A stretch of 17,694 nucleotides of DNA, taken from contig LUYY01000019.1 in NCBI GenBank assembly GCA_001603415.1, positions 1 through 17,694 on the forward strand, given 5' to 3'. Of this stretch, positions 6,622 to 14,883 are shown piece after piece. Positions within the stretch are counted from its first letter, which is position 1, and every line of letters begins with the position of its first letter. Under the pieces are notes generated by a model that did no database searches, had not been told where the DNA came from, and worked only from the letters and a program-made list of their open reading frames with translations. Source of the DNA: Bacteroidales bacterium Bact_07 (GTDB taxonomy: Bacteria > Bacteroidota > Bacteroidia > Bacteroidales > Tenuifilaceae). A program made the position numbers and the translations under genes.

Positions 6622-8574
6622 ATGACTAAGAGCAAAGGCTATATTGCTATCAACGATATCCCGGTAAGCATAATGCTTGTAAACAAGCAAGGTTTGGTAT
6701 TAAGCCATAGCCCATCGGTATTGCTACTTGCCGATAAGCCGATACCTGAAGGGAGCAATATTGCCAACCTTTTCCCGGCGTTGCCATTTAAGGCATCGAA
6801 AAAGGAACGCAGTTACACTTTTGAACACAGCATTCACGGGAAAAAGCAAACATACAGGGCTAATGTTAAACCTGTTGAGCCCAACTTTTTTTTGATTTGG
6901 ATTGAAAATATCACCCAGAGCAGCAAAGTTGAGCGAATAAACCATGTGTTGGTTAAGCTATCAGCGATAGGACTCGAAAGCACGACCCCCGAAAGTTTTT
7001 ACCAGCTGATGCAAGCAGAGCTGAACACTCTTTTCGATGCGCAAAACATCTATCTTGTTCTGTTCGACAAAAGTCGTCAACGATTAAACTTAGCTTACGT
7101 TAGCGATACCCATACCATAAACTCTGACTATCCAAGCGGAAACACTTTTGCGCTTTGGGTGGCTCACCGCGGGCAAGGCGTTATACTGAACCGACAACAG
7201 ATGAACAGGCTTAAGAGTAAATACAAACTTGGCTTTTATGGGCCACCGGCATTATGCTGGATGGCTGTTCCCCTTAAAACCCAAAACGATATTGTTGGTG
7301 TTCTTGCTGTTCAAAACTACCAAAACCCAAATGCTTATGACCATAACGATTTGGAAGTTCTTGAGTTCGTGTCGGCCCAGCTAACCTACATGATAGTTCA
7401 AAAGGAACGTGAAAATGAACTAAAGATTGCCAAAGGCAAGGCCGAAGAAGCCGACAAGTTGAAATCGGCCTTCCTGGCCAACATGAGCCACGAGATTCGC
7501 ACTCCCATGAATGCCATACTTGGGTTCTCAGAGCTGATAACCCGCGAAACCATTAGCTCTGAAAAAAAGAAAATTTATGCCGATTACATTACCAGCAATG
7601 GACGATTGCTCCTTACCCTCATTGACGATATAATTGAACTTTCCAAAATAGAAGCCGGCATTTATACCATACGAAGGCAGCCCGTTGACCTTGAAAATCT
7701 TTTTACCGAGTTACATCAGTTTGCCATAAACGAGAAAAAAAGGCAAAAGCAAAACATTATGGTTGCCCGCGATATCAATGTTGAAAGCAGAATAGCTTAT
7801 ATACTTGCCGACGGCGAGCGGCTAAAACAGGTTATGCTTAACCTGATAAGCAATGCCATAAAGTTTACTTCGGCAGGGAGCGTTACCATTGGTTATCGTG
7901 TTCCTAATAATGCAACCATTGAGTTTTTTGTTAGCGATACGGGCATTGGCATACCCAAGCCGATGCAAGAGAAAATTTTTGAACGGTTCCGCCAGGTTGA
8001 CGAAACCGCTCACCGCCAATTCGGCGGTGCAGGATTGGGGCTTGCCATTTCAAAACGACTGGTTGAACTAATGGGCGGAAGAATATGGGTAGAATCGGAG
8101 TCCGGAAGGGGTTCGCGATTCAGCTTTACCCTTCCGTTAATTATACCAAACATAAATAAGTCCACAAGGGTTGTCCAAAGCACAAAGAACGAATTCAAGA
8201 ATGTTTTAGGGAAAACCATACTGGTAGTTGAAGACAATGAGGCAAATATTAACTACCTTAGAGATTTAGTGGATGTGGCAGGTGCAAATTGCCTTACCGC
8301 CAAATTGGGCTCTGAAGCCCTTAAATTGTTAACCGAAAAAGCCATAGATGCCGCATTAGTTGACATTCAGTTACCCGATATTGACGGATTAGAGTTAATC
8401 AAAAAAATGAAAGGACTACATCCAAGCCTTCCTATTATTATACAAACCGCTTACACACCATCGGAATACATTGATAAGGCTTATGCCATTGGTGCTTGGG
8501 GTTACCTAACAAAACCCATTAAAGCAGATGATATGCTCAGCCTCTTGAACGAACTGTTTTCGTCAAATACCTAA
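6622..8574 (+). CDS. soluble hybrid sensor histidine kinase (PAS-like, GAF, HisKA, HATPase, receiver)
   Basis: This 650-residue protein lacks transmembrane segments, so it should sense a cytosolic cue. Residues 1-105 look like a degenerate PAS domain (SIMLVNKQGLVLSHS near the start), residues about 108-262 form a GAF domain, and a short coiled coil leads into HisKA with the H-box FLANMSHEIRTPMNAILGFS (phospho-acceptor His290). The ATPase domain has the N-box NLISNAIKF (407-415), G1 DTGIGIP (439-445) and G2 GAGLGLAI (469-476). A receiver domain (532-648) has the acidic pair Glu537/Asp538, phospho-acceptor Asp581 in LVDIQLPDIDG, Thr609 and Lys631. All residues for autophosphorylation and phosphotransfer are present. 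There is no DNA-binding output domain, so output must go through another protein. A phosphatase gene follows after 57 bases. Confidence 0.95.
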   Translation: MTKSKGYIAINDIPVSIMLVNKQGLVLSHSPSVLLLADKPIPEGSNIANLFPALPFKASKKERSYTFEHSIHGKKQTYRANVKPVEPNFFLIWIENITQSSKVERINHVLVKLSAIGLESTTPESFYQLMQAELNTLFDAQNIYLVLFDKSRQRLNLAYVSDTHTINSDYPSGNTFALWVAHRGQGVILNRQQMNRLKSKYKLGFYGPPALCWMAVPLKTQNDIVGVLAVQNYQNPNAYDHNDLEVLEFVSAQLTYMIVQKERENELKIAKGKAEEADKLKSAFLANMSHEIRTPMNAILGFSELITRETISSEKKKIYADYITSNGRLLLTLIDDIIELSKIEAGIYTIRRQPVDLENLFTELHQFAINEKKRQKQNIMVARDINVESRIAYILADGERLKQVMLNLISNAIKFTSAGSVTIGYRVPNNATIEFFVSDTGIGIPKPMQEKIFERFRQVDETAHRQFGGAGLGLAISKRLVELMGGRIWVESESGRGSRFSFTLPLIIPNINKSTRVVQSTKNEFKNVLGKTILVVEDNEANINYLRDLVDVAGANCLTAKLGSEALKLLTEKAIDAALVDIQLPDIDGLELIKKMKGLHPSLPIIIQTAYTPSEYIDKAYAIGAWGYLTKPIKADDMLSLLNELFSSNT

Positions 8575-8631
8575 ATGCTGATGTTGAAATATTTTTTACT
8601 TTTATAGGTCTAATATCAAATTAAAGCGCAA

Positions 8632-10818
8632 GTGTATAAAACGATACCCATAAAAGCATTGCTTCTGTTTACTGCTTTTAACTTATTTGGTTTTTCGCTG
8701 TATGCCGAATCGCACCCCAATGGCAAAATTGATTCGTTGAAATATTTTGATAACCTTATCCAGCAATACGAAAGAAATGGCGACAGGGCAAAACTTTTAG
8801 AAGCGCTTATCGCCAAGGCTCAATACCTGTATAATAGACATAATTACGATAATGCCCTAATTGAAGCCAATCAGGCGCTGATGGTATCCCTTGATTTAGG
8901 TAGAGAGCAGTACCTTGAAAGGGCATACTACTTGCTTTCGCAAATCCACATTGACAAAGGACTGCTATACGAATCGACCGATTACCTGTACCCCGGGTTT
9001 CGCTACAGTGTTGCCACAAAGGATTCATCAAAAATAGGGCGGTATTTACTTTTGATAAGTTCAGTTGAGGAAGAACTTGGCAGGTTAAACAATGCCATTG
9101 AAAACAATTTGACGGCTATCAACTTTTTTAAAGCCCGTAACGACTCATTAAGCTTAGCAAAGATATACACATCGCAGGGTGTTATTCATACCGAGTTTGG
9201 AAACTACGTAACAGCTCAAAGCTACCTTGAAAATGCCATCGCTATTTTTAAAGATTATGCCGATAGTATCAATTTGGGTAAAACATATAGAGCATTAGCC
9301 ACCAATTGCTTACGGCAGTTGAACTACCTAATGGCCGAAAAGCATTTGAAAAAATCAGAATCGTATCTAAAAAATTACCCGAAGGAATTGGCCAGAACCC
9401 AAACCATTGCTGCTGAATTGCTGATTAATCAACAAAAATCGGAAAAAGCTATTCCACTACTCCATTCAACACTCAACTTTCAGTATCAAGCTAACGATAG
9501 GTATGGTGAACTTTACACGTTAATGCTTTTGGGAAAAGCATACACTAAGCAAGGTAGATTTGCCGAAGCAAAAAAGTATTTATCGGAATGCTTAAAGCAA
9601 TCGGAAAGTTTGAGTATCATCAACATAAGCCGACTTGTTTACAAGGAGCTGTCGCAACTTGAGGAGTTACAAGGTAATAAATCGGAAGGGTATTTTTACC
9701 TTCGAAAGTATATCACCATAACCGACAGTCTGTTTAACATCCAAAAGATTAGCGAGGCCAACAGGCTCGAGAACATATCGGCACTACATCAAAAAGAGAA
9801 AGAAATACAGCTACAAAAAGAAAACCTAATCCTAAGCCAAGCCAAACTAAATAAATCGAGAATGAGGCAGGTTTACCTGGTAGGCTTAATTGCGTTTCTT
9901 CTGGTATTGGTCTATGTTTCGTTCACTGCTTACAAGAACAAGCAAAAGGCTAACATACTACTTGCCGAGCAGAAGGAAAAAATTGAGAAGCAAAAGAATA
10001 TGCTCGAACAGCGTTCGCGCGATATTACCGATAGCCTAAACTACGCACGTCGAATTCAAAAAGCTATTCTACAAACATCGGAGCAGCCATCGGACTTTTT
10101 TGAGGATTCGTTTCTGATTTTTTTACCTAAAGAACTTGTAAGCGGCGACTTTTACTGGTTTAAGCGATTCGACAATCAAATGCTTTTTGCGGTAGCCGAC
10201 TGCACGGGACATGGGGCACCAGGTGCATTTATGAGTATAATTGGAATGTTTGGGCTAAACCAAATTGTTACCGAGTTCAAGGAAACCAATCCGGGCGAAG
10301 TACTCCTCAACCTTAATGAATTGTTCCACAAGTCATTTGAGCAGAGGGAAGGCTCTGAGATATTCGATGGCATGGATATTGCCTTTTGCAACTATAACCC
10401 TGGAACAAGGGAATTGCGGTACTCCGGTGCAAATATTTACCTCAACATCATGCGAAAATCAAATTCCCAACCAGTTTCGAATATTATTCTAAATCAAAAC
10501 GAATCACACACACTATACCAGGTGAAGTGTGAAAGGCAATCGATTGGTTACATGACCGAAAAGGTGAATTTCACTACCCATAGCATTCAGCTGGAGAAGG
10601 ACGATATAATTTACCTTTACACCGATGGTTTTACCGATCAATTCGGTGGACCAAATGGGAAAAAATTTAGGCTAACTGAGTTTAGGAATCTTCTATGCTC
10701 CATAGCCAACCTCCCTATGACTAAGCAAAGGGATTTTCTTTTAGAAATATTCTCTGAATGGAAAGGGAACAATGTTCAGGTTGATGATGTTACGGTTATG
10801 GGCATCAGGATTACCTAG
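8632..10818 (+). CDS. TPR-containing transmembrane SpoIIE/PP2C-type protein phosphatase
   Basis: This 728-residue protein starts at GTG, chosen because it yields a clean signal peptide ending near LYA-ES (25-26). Residues about 35-370 are tandem TPR-like helical repeats, predicted periplasmic. A coiled coil (371-410) leads to one transmembrane helix (414-433), a cytoplasmic coiled coil (434-465), the linker DITDSLNYARRIQKAIL (464-480) common in Bacteroidota members, and a SpoIIE-type PP2C domain (490-728). Metal-binding aspartates are visible: Asp506 in SGDFYW, Asp523 in ADCTGHGAPGAF, Asp665 in LYTDGFTD and Asp718/719 in QVDDVTVMG. It probably dephosphorylates a serine or threonine on a partner such as an anti-sigma-antagonist, though none is encoded nearby. 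Its end overlaps the convergent M64 gene by eight bases. Confidence 0.92.
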   Translation: MYKTIPIKALLLFTAFNLFGFSLYAESHPNGKIDSLKYFDNLIQQYERNGDRAKLLEALIAKAQYLYNRHNYDNALIEANQALMVSLDLGREQYLERAYYLLSQIHIDKGLLYESTDYLYPGFRYSVATKDSSKIGRYLLLISSVEEELGRLNNAIENNLTAINFFKARNDSLSLAKIYTSQGVIHTEFGNYVTAQSYLENAIAIFKDYADSINLGKTYRALATNCLRQLNYLMAEKHLKKSESYLKNYPKELARTQTIAAELLINQQKSEKAIPLLHSTLNFQYQANDRYGELYTLMLLGKAYTKQGRFAEAKKYLSECLKQSESLSIINISRLVYKELSQLEELQGNKSEGYFYLRKYITITDSLFNIQKISEANRLENISALHQKEKEIQLQKENLILSQAKLNKSRMRQVYLVGLIAFLLVLVYVSFTAYKNKQKANILLAEQKEKIEKQKNMLEQRSRDITDSLNYARRIQKAILQTSEQPSDFFEDSFLIFLPKELVSGDFYWFKRFDNQMLFAVADCTGHGAPGAFMSIIGMFGLNQIVTEFKETNPGEVLLNLNELFHKSFEQREGSEIFDGMDIAFCNYNPGTRELRYSGANIYLNIMRKSNSQPVSNIILNQNESHTLYQVKCERQSIGYMTEKVNFTTHSIQLEKDDIIYLYTDGFTDQFGGPNGKKFRLTEFRNLLCSIANLPMTKQRDFLLEIFSEWKGNNVQVDDVTVMGIRIT

Positions 10819-12148
10819 AAATATACATATCGAGAACCCGATTTAGCCCTTTCCGACAGACCCTACAGAATTTGAGGGAATTCGAAAACATTATGCAATC
10901 TATTTCGGGTCGGTACAAACCCTTACTCAGATAGCCAGCCCCTTCGAAGGCACCAACCTTGTTAGAATAAACCTCATCGGCGAGGTTTAACGCTTCGTTT
11001 TGCTCATATTTTTCCTTTTGCCAGGGTGTAGGAATAGGAGTGGTAGGATCAACCATACTTTTCCATTTCAGATTTTCGGGTTTTAGCAATGCAGTAATGT
11101 TAAACTCCCAGGGTTCATACTTAGGCATAGATATCTGATATGCCACATCGCTGGTGTAGTATTCATCGGCAAGGCCAGCAATATGATGTCCCATTTCATG
11201 AACCATTACATAACCTGAACTAACCGATTTAGCGGAGGCGGTAATGTAAAGGTTATAAATTCCACCTCCACCATACTTATCGGAATTTAGCAGGATAACT
11301 AAAAAGTCGTATGGAACCGCCGATGCGTAATCGCGAACCGTCCACTCCCTTTCGGTTAGAACGTATCGTTCAGTTCCGAAGGTATAGTAAGAGCACCCCA
11401 AAATATTCGCCGGGTAGTAGTTTGGTTTCTGCAACCTTATGCCACTTACAGGCGATGTGGAGTAAACAGCCGCAACATTAAAATCGGCTTTTCGCCCTTT
11501 AAAGGGTTCCACCGAAAAGAAAGCATCAATAAACTGCTGAACATCGTTTGAAAAAACGGTAGAATCGGCAACAGCATAGCCATCGGCTAGCACAACAATA
11601 TCAACCTTATACTTTGGGTTTCCGTTTTTCATAAAGTAACGCACCTGGGCTGGTGGGCTACTATGTTCTGCTTTTGCATACAGTGCCGGATTAACCGTTT
11701 CCGTCCAAATGGTTTGAAACGTATTGGTGCTATCGCGCTTACGCATCACGAGTTTAAAGATGTTTTTTGGCCAAGGAAACCTGATGCTTTCCTCAAAGTC
11801 CTTATTGATCTCACCTGCCTCAATGGTTGTTTGCCATTCACCAAAAACACTGCAAAACCCTTGTGTATATAAAACCTTTCCGGAGGCAGCATCAACAATA
11901 TCAAAGGCATACAACCCAAGGTTGTAAGGATCGTTCATCACCTTTACCCTTCCACCCCACAAGCCATCGTTCTTTATGCCAAATATTTTGAAACTCTCGG
12001 TACTGGAGTTCCCTCCATGTATGTAATCGATTCGCATGGTTTTATTCTCGAAATACCCATCGAAATTACCATTACTTTTTGTGGCTTGAGCTGTGGCTAA
12101 AGCAGAAACACTCATGAAGGCCAAAAGAATGGTGAACTTCTTCATCAT
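10811..12148 (-). CDS. secreted M64-family (IgA-peptidase-like) zinc metallopeptidase
   Basis: This 445-residue protein has a signal peptide with a likely cut near ATA-QA (20-21). Residues about 28-155 form the beta-rich N-terminal M64 domain, and the catalytic domain follows (about 165-445). The zinc motif is VMVHEMGHHIAGLADEYY (314-331): His317 and His321 as ligands, Glu318 as the base, and the characteristic downstream ADEY. LADGYAVAD (187-195) and the Cys-containing C-terminus (IDCIMFSN, FCRVCRKG) also match the family. M64 was named for a clostridial IgA protease, but most Bacteroidota members are of unknown specificity, so a periplasmic or secreted protein-degrading role is the safe reading. 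The start overlaps the upstream gene's stop as ATGA, so it is translationally coupled as the last gene of its operon. Confidence 0.92.
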   Translation of the reverse strand: MMKKFTILLAFMSVSALATAQATKSNGNFDGYFENKTMRIDYIHGGNSSTESFKIFGIKNDGLWGGRVKVMNDPYNLGLYAFDIVDAASGKVLYTQGFCSVFGEWQTTIEAGEINKDFEESIRFPWPKNIFKLVMRKRDSTNTFQTIWTETVNPALYAKAEHSSPPAQVRYFMKNGNPKYKVDIVVLADGYAVADSTVFSNDVQQFIDAFFSVEPFKGRKADFNVAAVYSTSPVSGIRLQKPNYYPANILGCSYYTFGTERYVLTEREWTVRDYASAVPYDFLVILLNSDKYGGGGIYNLYITASAKSVSSGYVMVHEMGHHIAGLADEYYTSDVAYQISMPKYEPWEFNITALLKPENLKWKSMVDPTTPIPTPWQKEKYEQNEALNLADEVYSNKVGAFEGAGYLSKGLYRPEIDCIMFSNSLKFCRVCRKGLNRVLDMYISR

Positions 12149-13245
12149 CTAATACTTTTAGGTAAAACATCGTAAACATTTCCTTGAGAATCGAACATTT
12201 GCCCCATGCAATCAACTGCCAAGCAGCTGTGAACCGGCAAGAGAGCGAGTAGGTCACCGGGTTTTAAATCATCGAGCACATTCCCAGAATAGGTAACAAC
12301 GCCATGTTCCTGGCTAAGCGATGTTACCATGGCGTTGGCTATGGGCTCGCTCCATGTTGAGCCTTCAAAGCGGCTAACTAAACCGTAGCAGCCAATGCCG
12401 TCGATATCCACTCTCTCCTTTGAGAGGTGAACTGCTCCTGCATGAAGAATTACCTTTTGCTTTCCTGCCAAAACATCAACTACAGGGCAAATGAGCGCCA
12501 GTGCCACCTGCGATAAATTGCATGACCCAATCTGGTTTTGCATCACATCGTAAAAAACAAAGTTGCCGGGTCGAATCTCGCTGACTCCCCAAAACTCATC
12601 GGAAATGGAACAGGTTGGGGTATCACCATAGGAAATTACAATGTTTGGGTATTGATCGATCCAGAAGCTACGGAGCTTTGCAAGTTGGCTTAGCGATGAG
12701 GTGTGAAGTTTTTCAACCTCTTCCCTATCCCTTGCGCTATAGGAATGACCGGCATGTGTAAGAAATCCCTTAAAAACCAGGTTCGATTTTGAACCAATAA
12801 GATTGACCATTAGGGCAAGTTCGCGGGTATTATCGGCAGGGACACCGGAGCGGCCATGACCAACATCAACCTCAATAAAAACACCCACACGTTCATCAAT
12901 ACTATCGATTGATGCCATTAAGTTTTGAGGTGATGAGAAGGTTACATTTAACGCAATGCTTTTTGCGAGAGAATTTATGCGTTGGGCCATTTGCGGAACC
13001 AATGGGAAAGCAATGGTAATGTCGTTCCAGCCGGCATCGGCAAAGTACTCAGCCATTGGCACCGACGAAACGGTTATTTGGGTAATGCCATGCTTACGGA
13101 ATAACTCCCCAACGGCTTTACTTTGGTGTGTCTTAAAGTGAGGCCGCAATAAAACTTTTGCCTTCGCAGCCTTAAGGGCCATGAAGGCAATGTTTTGTTC
13201 GCACTTAGGTATATCAAGGAGTAAATAGGGTAAGTTTTTAGTCAT
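12145..13245 (-). CDS. fold-type III PLP enzyme, DSD1-like D-serine dehydratase / D-threonine aldolase family
   Basis: This 366-residue alanine-racemase-fold enzyme has its Schiff-base lysine at Lys38 in LLRPHFKTHQ, the hallmark of the D-threonine aldolase/DSD1 group. Further motifs are EVDVGHGRSGV (125-135) and YGDTPTC (206-212). Near the C-terminus is LPVHSCLAVD (336-345), with His339 and Cys341 in an HxC metal site. Eukaryotic-type D-serine dehydratases use His and Cys here for zinc, whereas D-threonine aldolases are known for His and Asp, so the motif leans towards a dehydratase. No signal peptide is seen, so it is cytosolic. It overlaps the upstream membrane-protein gene by eight bases and the downstream M64 gene by four. 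Substrate specificity remains an inference. Confidence 0.87.
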   Translation of the reverse strand: MTKNLPYLLLDIPKCEQNIAFMALKAAKAKVLLRPHFKTHQSKAVGELFRKHGITQITVSSVPMAEYFADAGWNDITIAFPLVPQMAQRINSLAKSIALNVTFSSPQNLMASIDSIDERVGVFIEVDVGHGRSGVPADNTRELALMVNLIGSKSNLVFKGFLTHAGHSYSARDREEVEKLHTSSLSQLAKLRSFWIDQYPNIVISYGDTPTCSISDEFWGVSEIRPGNFVFYDVMQNQIGSCNLSQVALALICPVVDVLAGKQKVILHAGAVHLSKERVDIDGIGCYGLVSRFEGSTWSEPIANAMVTSLSQEHGVVTYSGNVLDDLKPGDLLALLPVHSCLAVDCMGQMFDSQGNVYDVLPKSIR

Positions 13246-13756
13246 TCTTCTTGCTTTCCGACTCTATTAAAAACCTTTTCCCAATTGTAAGCTGTGGGAG
13301 CAACACTAACGATAAACGTTTGAGAACATTAACAATCACCTCATCATTTTGGATTGTAATTGAAGGCTTATCGAAGTTGAGGCTTAGTAAGCGAGGAAGG
13401 TTTTTCCTTCGGATGAATTGCATGTATGATTTATCCTTATCGATGATGATGTAATCCTCGCTAAACATAAAATCCTTTAGCTTATCTACATTTACCTTTG
13501 AAGCAGGCGAAATGTGAATATTCACCCTTTTGTACGATACCGCCGTGGTAATGGCCACAATAAGAGGGAGTATCATTGTTAAGGGGATAAAAGTGATGTA
13601 AAACTTCCAGAAGTTAGGCCATGTAAACGAACCACCAATGAGCATAATTAGGGCAAGGAACACAAACATGGCGATAAGCATAAGCACAAAATGGAGAAAG
13701 AAAATTTCAAGATGTCCCTTGCTTTCAGCTGATTTAACATGAACTTCGAGTGCCAT
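13238..13756 (-). CDS. two-helix membrane protein of unknown function
   Basis: The product has 172 residues. Two hydrophobic helices (about 18-40 and 49-73) are joined by a short loop, after a charged N-terminus. The remaining hundred residues form a soluble tail with alternating strands (YIIIDKDKSYMQFIRR, SITIQNDEVIVNVLKR), somewhat like the YcxB or PH-like tails of small membrane proteins, but I would not assign a family. The stop overlaps the following DSD1-like gene by eight bases, and that gene overlaps the M64 gene, so the three are one translationally coupled unit with this gene first. Its ATG lies about 47 bases after a -7 box. Function is unknown. Confidence 0.75.
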   Translation of the reverse strand: MALEVHVKSAESKGHLEIFFLHFVLMLIAMFVFLALIMLIGGSFTWPNFWKFYITFIPLTMILPLIVAITTAVSYKRVNIHISPASKVNVDKLKDFMFSEDYIIIDKDKSYMQFIRRKNLPRLLSLNFDKPSITIQNDEVIVNVLKRLSLVLLPQLTIGKRFLIESESKKND

Positions 13757-13802
13757 ACGTTTACCGGATTAGGTTAAACTTGATTGTTAAGGTTAGGTTC
13801 AT

Positions 13803-13830
13803 CAAATTTAAATCAAATTGCAGCAATTTG
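13803..13830 (-). promoter_or_regulatory. candidate promoter -7 box with 17-bp palindromic operator for the 13756-10811 operon
   Basis: On the minus strand TAAATTTG (13810-13803) matches TAnnTTTG exactly. Immediately upstream, 13814-13830 is a perfect inverted repeat with 8-bp arms, CAAATTGC and GCAATTTG, around one central base. The palindrome would occupy the spacer between the -7 and -33 positions, where a repressor would block the promoter. No TTG is found at the -33 distance, so the promoter call is tentative while the palindrome is certain as sequence. Confidence 0.4.
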
Positions 13831-13870
13831 TATATAAAAAGATTAAAAAATAGTAATGATCACACAAACT

Positions 13871-14821
13871 TTAAAAAATCGCGAATCCTGTGCTTCCATC
13901 GGAACGGGCAAATGCGCGGAACATCCCTGTAGTATTCATCATCATACAAACATTTCCTAAATGGTCAAGAGCAATCACACCCCCGCGGCCACCAGCGTTG
14001 AGCAGTTTCCCCATAATTACTTTTTCAACAGCAGCGTTTAACGAAAGGTTCTGATACTCCATGAGTGCGGAAATATCGTGAGCTACGGTATAACGGATAA
14101 AAAATTCGCCATGGCCGGTTGCCGATACAGCACAGGTAGAGTTATTGGCATAGGTTCCTGCACCAATAATTGGAGCATCACCTATTCGGCCCCATCGCTT
14201 GTTGGTCATACCACCGGTAGAAGTGGCCGCTGCCAAATTACCATGCACATCCAGAGCAACGCATCCCACCGTACCCATCTTTTCCTTTGAAAGCACTCTT
14301 TGCAGGTCGTTCCAACGTTGGGGGGTATAAAAGTAAGAGCTGTCAACCAGTTCGACGCCATTTTCTAAAGCAAACTCCGATGCGCCTTTACCTGTAAGCA
14401 TTACATGGGGAGAATTCTCCATAACCTTACGGGCAAGGGAAATGGGATTTTTAACATTGGAAACACCCGCTACTGCGCCTGCACTGAGGGTTCTACCATC
14501 CATAATGGCGGCATCAAGTTCGTTCCGACCCTCGTGGGTAAAAACAGCTCCTTTCCCAGCATTAAACAAAGGACAATCCTCAAGGTAGCGAACAACCTGT
14601 TCAACCGCATCAAGGCTTGTCCCTCCCGATTTCAATATCTCAACCCCAATGCTAAGAGCTTTGTTCATTTCCTGCTCATACTCATTAAGTTGCTCCGTTG
14701 TGAAATTTTCAGGCTTCATATTTCCGGCACCGCCATGAACCGCAATGCTCCAAGTTTGAGAAAAGCCATTGCTTACGCCGAAACCAATAATAAGCAAAAG
14801 GATGTAAAATTTATTACGCAT
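13871..14821 (-). CDS. exported isoaspartyl peptidase / L-asparaginase (Ntn-hydrolase)
   Basis: This 316-residue plant-type asparaginase begins with a signal peptide (hydrophobic 5-20, likely cut near GFS-QT), so the enzyme should act in the periplasm or beyond, unlike the cytosolic E. coli IaaA. The mature chain starts with WSIAVHGGAGN (24-34). Autoproteolysis at Gly183-Thr184 would free the nucleophile Thr184, set in the diagnostic GTVGCVALDVHGNLAAATS (183-201) and followed by TGGMTNKRWGRIGD (202-215) and a TGHGE segment (235-239). The enzyme cleaves isoaspartyl dipeptides and asparagine. The gene lies 114 bases upstream of the membrane-protein/DSD1/M64 operon on the same strand and may be partly co-transcribed, although a promoter candidate lies between. 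It is divergent from the LtaS-like gene. Confidence 0.93.
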   Translation of the reverse strand: MRNKFYILLLIIGFGVSNGFSQTWSIAVHGGAGNMKPENFTTEQLNEYEQEMNKALSIGVEILKSGGTSLDAVEQVVRYLEDCPLFNAGKGAVFTHEGRNELDAAIMDGRTLSAGAVAGVSNVKNPISLARKVMENSPHVMLTGKGASEFALENGVELVDSSYFYTPQRWNDLQRVLSKEKMGTVGCVALDVHGNLAAATSTGGMTNKRWGRIGDAPIIGAGTYANNSTCAVSATGHGEFFIRYTVAHDISALMEYQNLSLNAAVEKVIMGKLLNAGGRGGVIALDHLGNVCMMMNTTGMFRAFARSDGSTGFAIF

Positions 14822-14850
14822 GGCCTGGTTATTTATACGTTCATATTTAT

Positions 14851-14858
14851 TAGGTTTG
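14851..14858 (+). promoter_or_regulatory. -7 promoter box of the LtaS-like gene
   Basis: TAGGTTTG is an exact TAnnTTTG match 21 bases before the ATG at 14880, predicting a start near 14865 and a leader of about 15 bases. No clear TTG lies at the -33 position. It supports the ATG at 14880, because an upstream ATG at 14820 would lie before the transcript begins. Confidence 0.5.
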
Positions 14859-14867
14859 CAATTTAAA

Positions 14868-14883
14868 TCATTTGGACAAATGA
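14868..14883 (+). repeat. inverted repeat spanning the LtaS-like start codon
   Basis: TCATTTG and CAAATGA form 7-bp arms separated by GA, and the right arm includes the ATG. In RNA it could fold as a small hairpin hiding the start codon, or in DNA serve as a dimer-binding site just downstream of the promoter. Confidence 0.45.

Noticed and set aside
14405..14866. 153-codon open frame opposite the asparaginase gene
   Set aside because: It mirrors a strongly conserved Ntn-hydrolase and shows no family features.
14820..14879. Upstream ATG that would lengthen the LtaS-like protein by 20 residues
   Set aside because: It overlaps the divergent asparaginase start codon, lies upstream of the -7 box at 14851-14858, and the added residues do not improve the first helix.
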